Below, one piece after another: positions 61,451 to 64,000 of a stretch of DNA of 64,000 nucleotides. Position 1 is the first letter of the stretch, and every line of letters starts with the position of its first letter. This stretch comes from Endomychus coccineus. Lineage: Eukaryota > Arthropoda > Insecta > Coleoptera > Endomychidae. The notes beneath the pieces are model-generated. The model was given only the letters and a program-made list of their open reading frames with translations, did no database searches and had not been told where the DNA came from. Position numbers and translations under genes: made by a program. Location of the stretch: contig OY294072.1 in assembly GCA_958510875.1 (NCBI GenBank), positions 1,984,001-2,048,000 on the forward strand. The letters are read 5' to 3'.

Positions 61451-61467
61451 TGGTTATAAGACAGTTT

Positions 61468-64000
61468 GCGGTAAATATTCTCTCTTATCTCGAGTGTTGA
61501 AGCCGATAAAGTTGTCACATTCAGAATAGCGAATATGAAAATAATAAATAACCTATCAATTCGTTGAAGCTTCTTTCTCAATCTCAAACTTGAAGAATCT
61601 CAAATAAATCTACAGGTAATAATAGTCAAACATATTCATTTAGCACCGACCAACACACAGGCCCTCGTAGGCTCGCAAATGATAACAATGTTGCATACAA
61701 AATAGCTTTAGGCAATAAGCCGTTACATGGGAGATATCGATATGCTCAAATAAAAGGTAATAAAAGTGGGGTAATTTCTACAGCAGATATTTAACCTCAA
61801 AGATTCATCTGTTCAATGTTTGAGTCCTCATCGAACCATCATAGTTCGTGAACGATGATGCCAGGCTGTTGAATCACGTGCTAAACAAGTGTCTGAATGT
61901 TGATAATGATCGCTTATGAAGAAGATACTATAGCTCTACTCAATATTCAGACTTTTATGAAGCATGTGTTTGAATGTCATATAGATTAGCGTTTATGAAG
62001 ATATTCATATGATTATGTTAACCCGTGAACAAAAAATGTGTTTATCATTATAATATTTTACGCGAACGTATGGAGTTTGTAAAAGTCGTGCTCGTGAAGG
62101 AAAATGTACAGATTGCTAATGGAGATATTTATATAATTATTATTGGTATTTTATTCCTCATCAGCCCATCATAGTTCGTGAACGATGGTGACAGGCTGTT
62201 GAATCACGTGCTAAACAAGTGTCTGGATGTTGATAATGATCGCTTATGAAGAAGATACTATAGCTCTACTCAATATTCAGACTTTTATGAAGCATGTGTT
62301 TGAATGTCATATAGATTAGCGCTTATGAAGATATTCATATGATTATTATCATTATCCACATCTATTCCTCATCATAGTTCTACCTCTTGGGGTGGTTGGG
62401 GAAATGAGTTCGATCTCTATAAAACTCCCTCGCATATATGTTTCCCATTGAAATTGAATGAATTTTATAAAAAGCTAACTATCCTATGAAGAAATGTGTG
62501 TCGATGAAAAATGTTTTATTAGTATATTTTTGCATACTGAAAAAATTATATTAGCACATCTATATGTTTAAGATGATTAAAAATGTATTTTGTTATATAG
62601 CAATCGAGCTGTACAGACAGTTCGTGATGCGTAACATCGCTTCGTCTAGATTCTGTATAGGTATTGGGCTACACCCAGCAGCAGCTAGATTTCGGATCAT
62701 ATTATGCGATTTACAATCAATATGATTCGAATATATACATACTACATGTGTGATTTAAAATAAAGTATTCTCATCATGTTTGAAGGTGATCGGCGTATCT
62801 TTCTTATCTCTCGAACCAGCTGTAGCTCTACCGCAAAATATGATAGTGAATATTGTTCAACCTGCGACATAAACTTATTTGATTTATATCGGATAATTTA
62901 TGAAACATACATGAATGAATATTATAGCGAATTATGTTTACTTCGGAACTAATTTTGGAAAAACATTTTATATATTCATATTACTTTCGGATAACTTATG
63001 AAACTACTTTAACATTGAAGGATCGCGCGCATCATCACGATAATTCCAAGTTGAATAAGACGATTTAATAGTTATTTCTGCAAACGCTTCATAATATCGC
63101 TATTATGAGAAGCAGCATTTTTGTAAACTATCACATGTTAGATGTTATGGCCCTTATTGAAGACTTGTGGGGGCAGACAATGCGCCGTGTACGATATCGT
63201 TATAACTCAGACAAAACCCTGCGACTAACGGCATGTACAAACAACATCACATTTTATTGAAGACTCCTGCAAGGTAGATACCTCGCTGAAGACCTGCGTG
63301 ATAGACATCATTATACCTGCACACTCTGTATAACCTCACATACACACCTGTCTCGTTGGAGATCGCGTGAGCTTCATCCAAATTCACATGACTAACGTCA
63401 TACATAAACAATCTGTATAACCTCACATTCCATACCCATTGAAGTCTCCCAACTCCATTTTGTATACTAAAAATAATTTCCATATATGTTTAAGATGATT
63501 GAAAGTAATTTCCTTATAAACATCGCGTTTGAGAAATGCAGAAGAAGATATCATTTCCACACTGTATATTTCCATCTATACACCCACTCCGATGAAGGAG
63601 CAGCAGCCCTCCCATGATACCTCCGATAAATACCCGCCTCTTTCAAAAACCACGTGACTGACAGCATACATAAACAGCGCCATTATAACTCTTTCAAAAC
63701 CCCTATGGCTAGCGCTATGAAGTCTCACATGTCATACCTCGCTTCGTGACATACCTGCATGACTAACGTCATGTAAAACAATTACCTGCATCATATAGAC
63801 TGCAATATACTCGCACTTTTCACTCAGACCGGATTCCCTGCGGTTATATCTACAACATTAAAATCGCTTGTTCTCAATTCCTCCATAGCTGAGCGGTTAA
63901 GGAGCCGGCTTTGGATTTCATTTCTCGGGTTCGATTCCCGTGTGTAGAAAAAAAAAATATTTTGATGCTGCTTTACATTGAAGTTCTCCCTAACCTCACA
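61468..64000 (-). repeat. Right TIR of copy 2 (partial)
   Basis: Matches 12634-12796 joined directly to 17341 onward, with the AGGT site uninterrupted at 61614-61617 and a short deletion near 61580 (TTCTTTCTCAATC). Here the first word reads GCGGTAAAT as in the left TIR, where copy 1's right arm has GCTGTGAAT. Confidence 0.9.
63879..63963 (+). ncRNA. tRNA-like Pol III unit in copy 2 TIR
   Basis: A box, B box, A-run and TTTT terminator (63960-63963) are all conserved. The 5' end reads CCTCC as in the left TIR of copy 1. Confidence 0.55.

Larger units (their letters stand above)
57141..64000 (+). mobile_element. Polinton-like element, copy 2 (5'-truncated; continues past window)
   Basis: Collinear with copy 1 from 8305 onward (57141 equals 8305) at about 99% identity by eye, without the nested LTR element. 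The left TIR, leader repeats, ATPase gene and first half of the DUF8207-type gene are missing and replaced by unrelated minisatellite DNA. By comparison with 19952, the right TIR would need about 220 bp more beyond position 64000. Confidence 0.9.

Overview
The window looks like AT-rich, repeat-dominated animal heterochromatin. It is most likely from an insect, perhaps a hemipteran: the element families (BEL/Pao, a DDE transposase family I associate with aphid-like genomes, a capsid-bearing Polinton-like element) fit, but nothing here fixes the species. I see no host single-copy gene.

Layout. (1) A tandem satellite with a ~219 bp monomer fills 1-2891, 19953-42709, 48212-48357 and ~51556-55629. 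The big block also carries higher-order structure: a ~8,973 bp period (about 41 monomers) with an internal ~2,838 bp (13-monomer) tandem duplication. (2) A complete-ended Polinton/Maverick-like element (2892-19952) sits inside the satellite. It is flanked by the 6-bp duplication TATGCA and has ~3.1 kb and ~2.8 kb terminal inverted repeats (TIRs). It encodes a virion module only: A32-type packaging ATPase, DUF8207-type protein, fibre-like protein, remnant of a phospholipase-A2-like domain, penton-like minor capsid protein and a double-jelly-roll (DJR)-type major capsid protein. No polymerase B, integrase or protease is visible. (3) A 4.5 kb non-autonomous LTR retrotransposon (12797-17340; target-site duplication AGGT) is nested in the right TIR. 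(4) A decayed BEL/Pao retrotransposon (42710-48211; duplication ATGTC) and a decayed DDE DNA transposon on the minus strand (48358-51538) interrupt the satellite further right. (5) Non-satellite sequence and two minisatellites (55630-57140) lead into a second, 5'-truncated copy of the Polinton-like element (57141 to the window end). This copy lacks the nested LTR element and so supplies its empty site.

How the genes fit together. The viral genes all read rightward, are tightly packed and partly overlap. They follow a ~1 kb non-coding leader holding 68-bp repeats with TGACGTCA and a minisatellite with about 27 CACGTG sites. Two genes share the TATA-like motif TAGTATATAAA. The two copies differ by roughly 1% by eye. 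Some lesions are shared (stop inside the capsid gene, frameshift in the PLA2-like remnant) and some are private (different stops in the fibre gene; nonsense versus 2-nt deletion in the penton-like gene). So decay began before the duplication and continued afterwards. Nothing suggests an active virus in this window.
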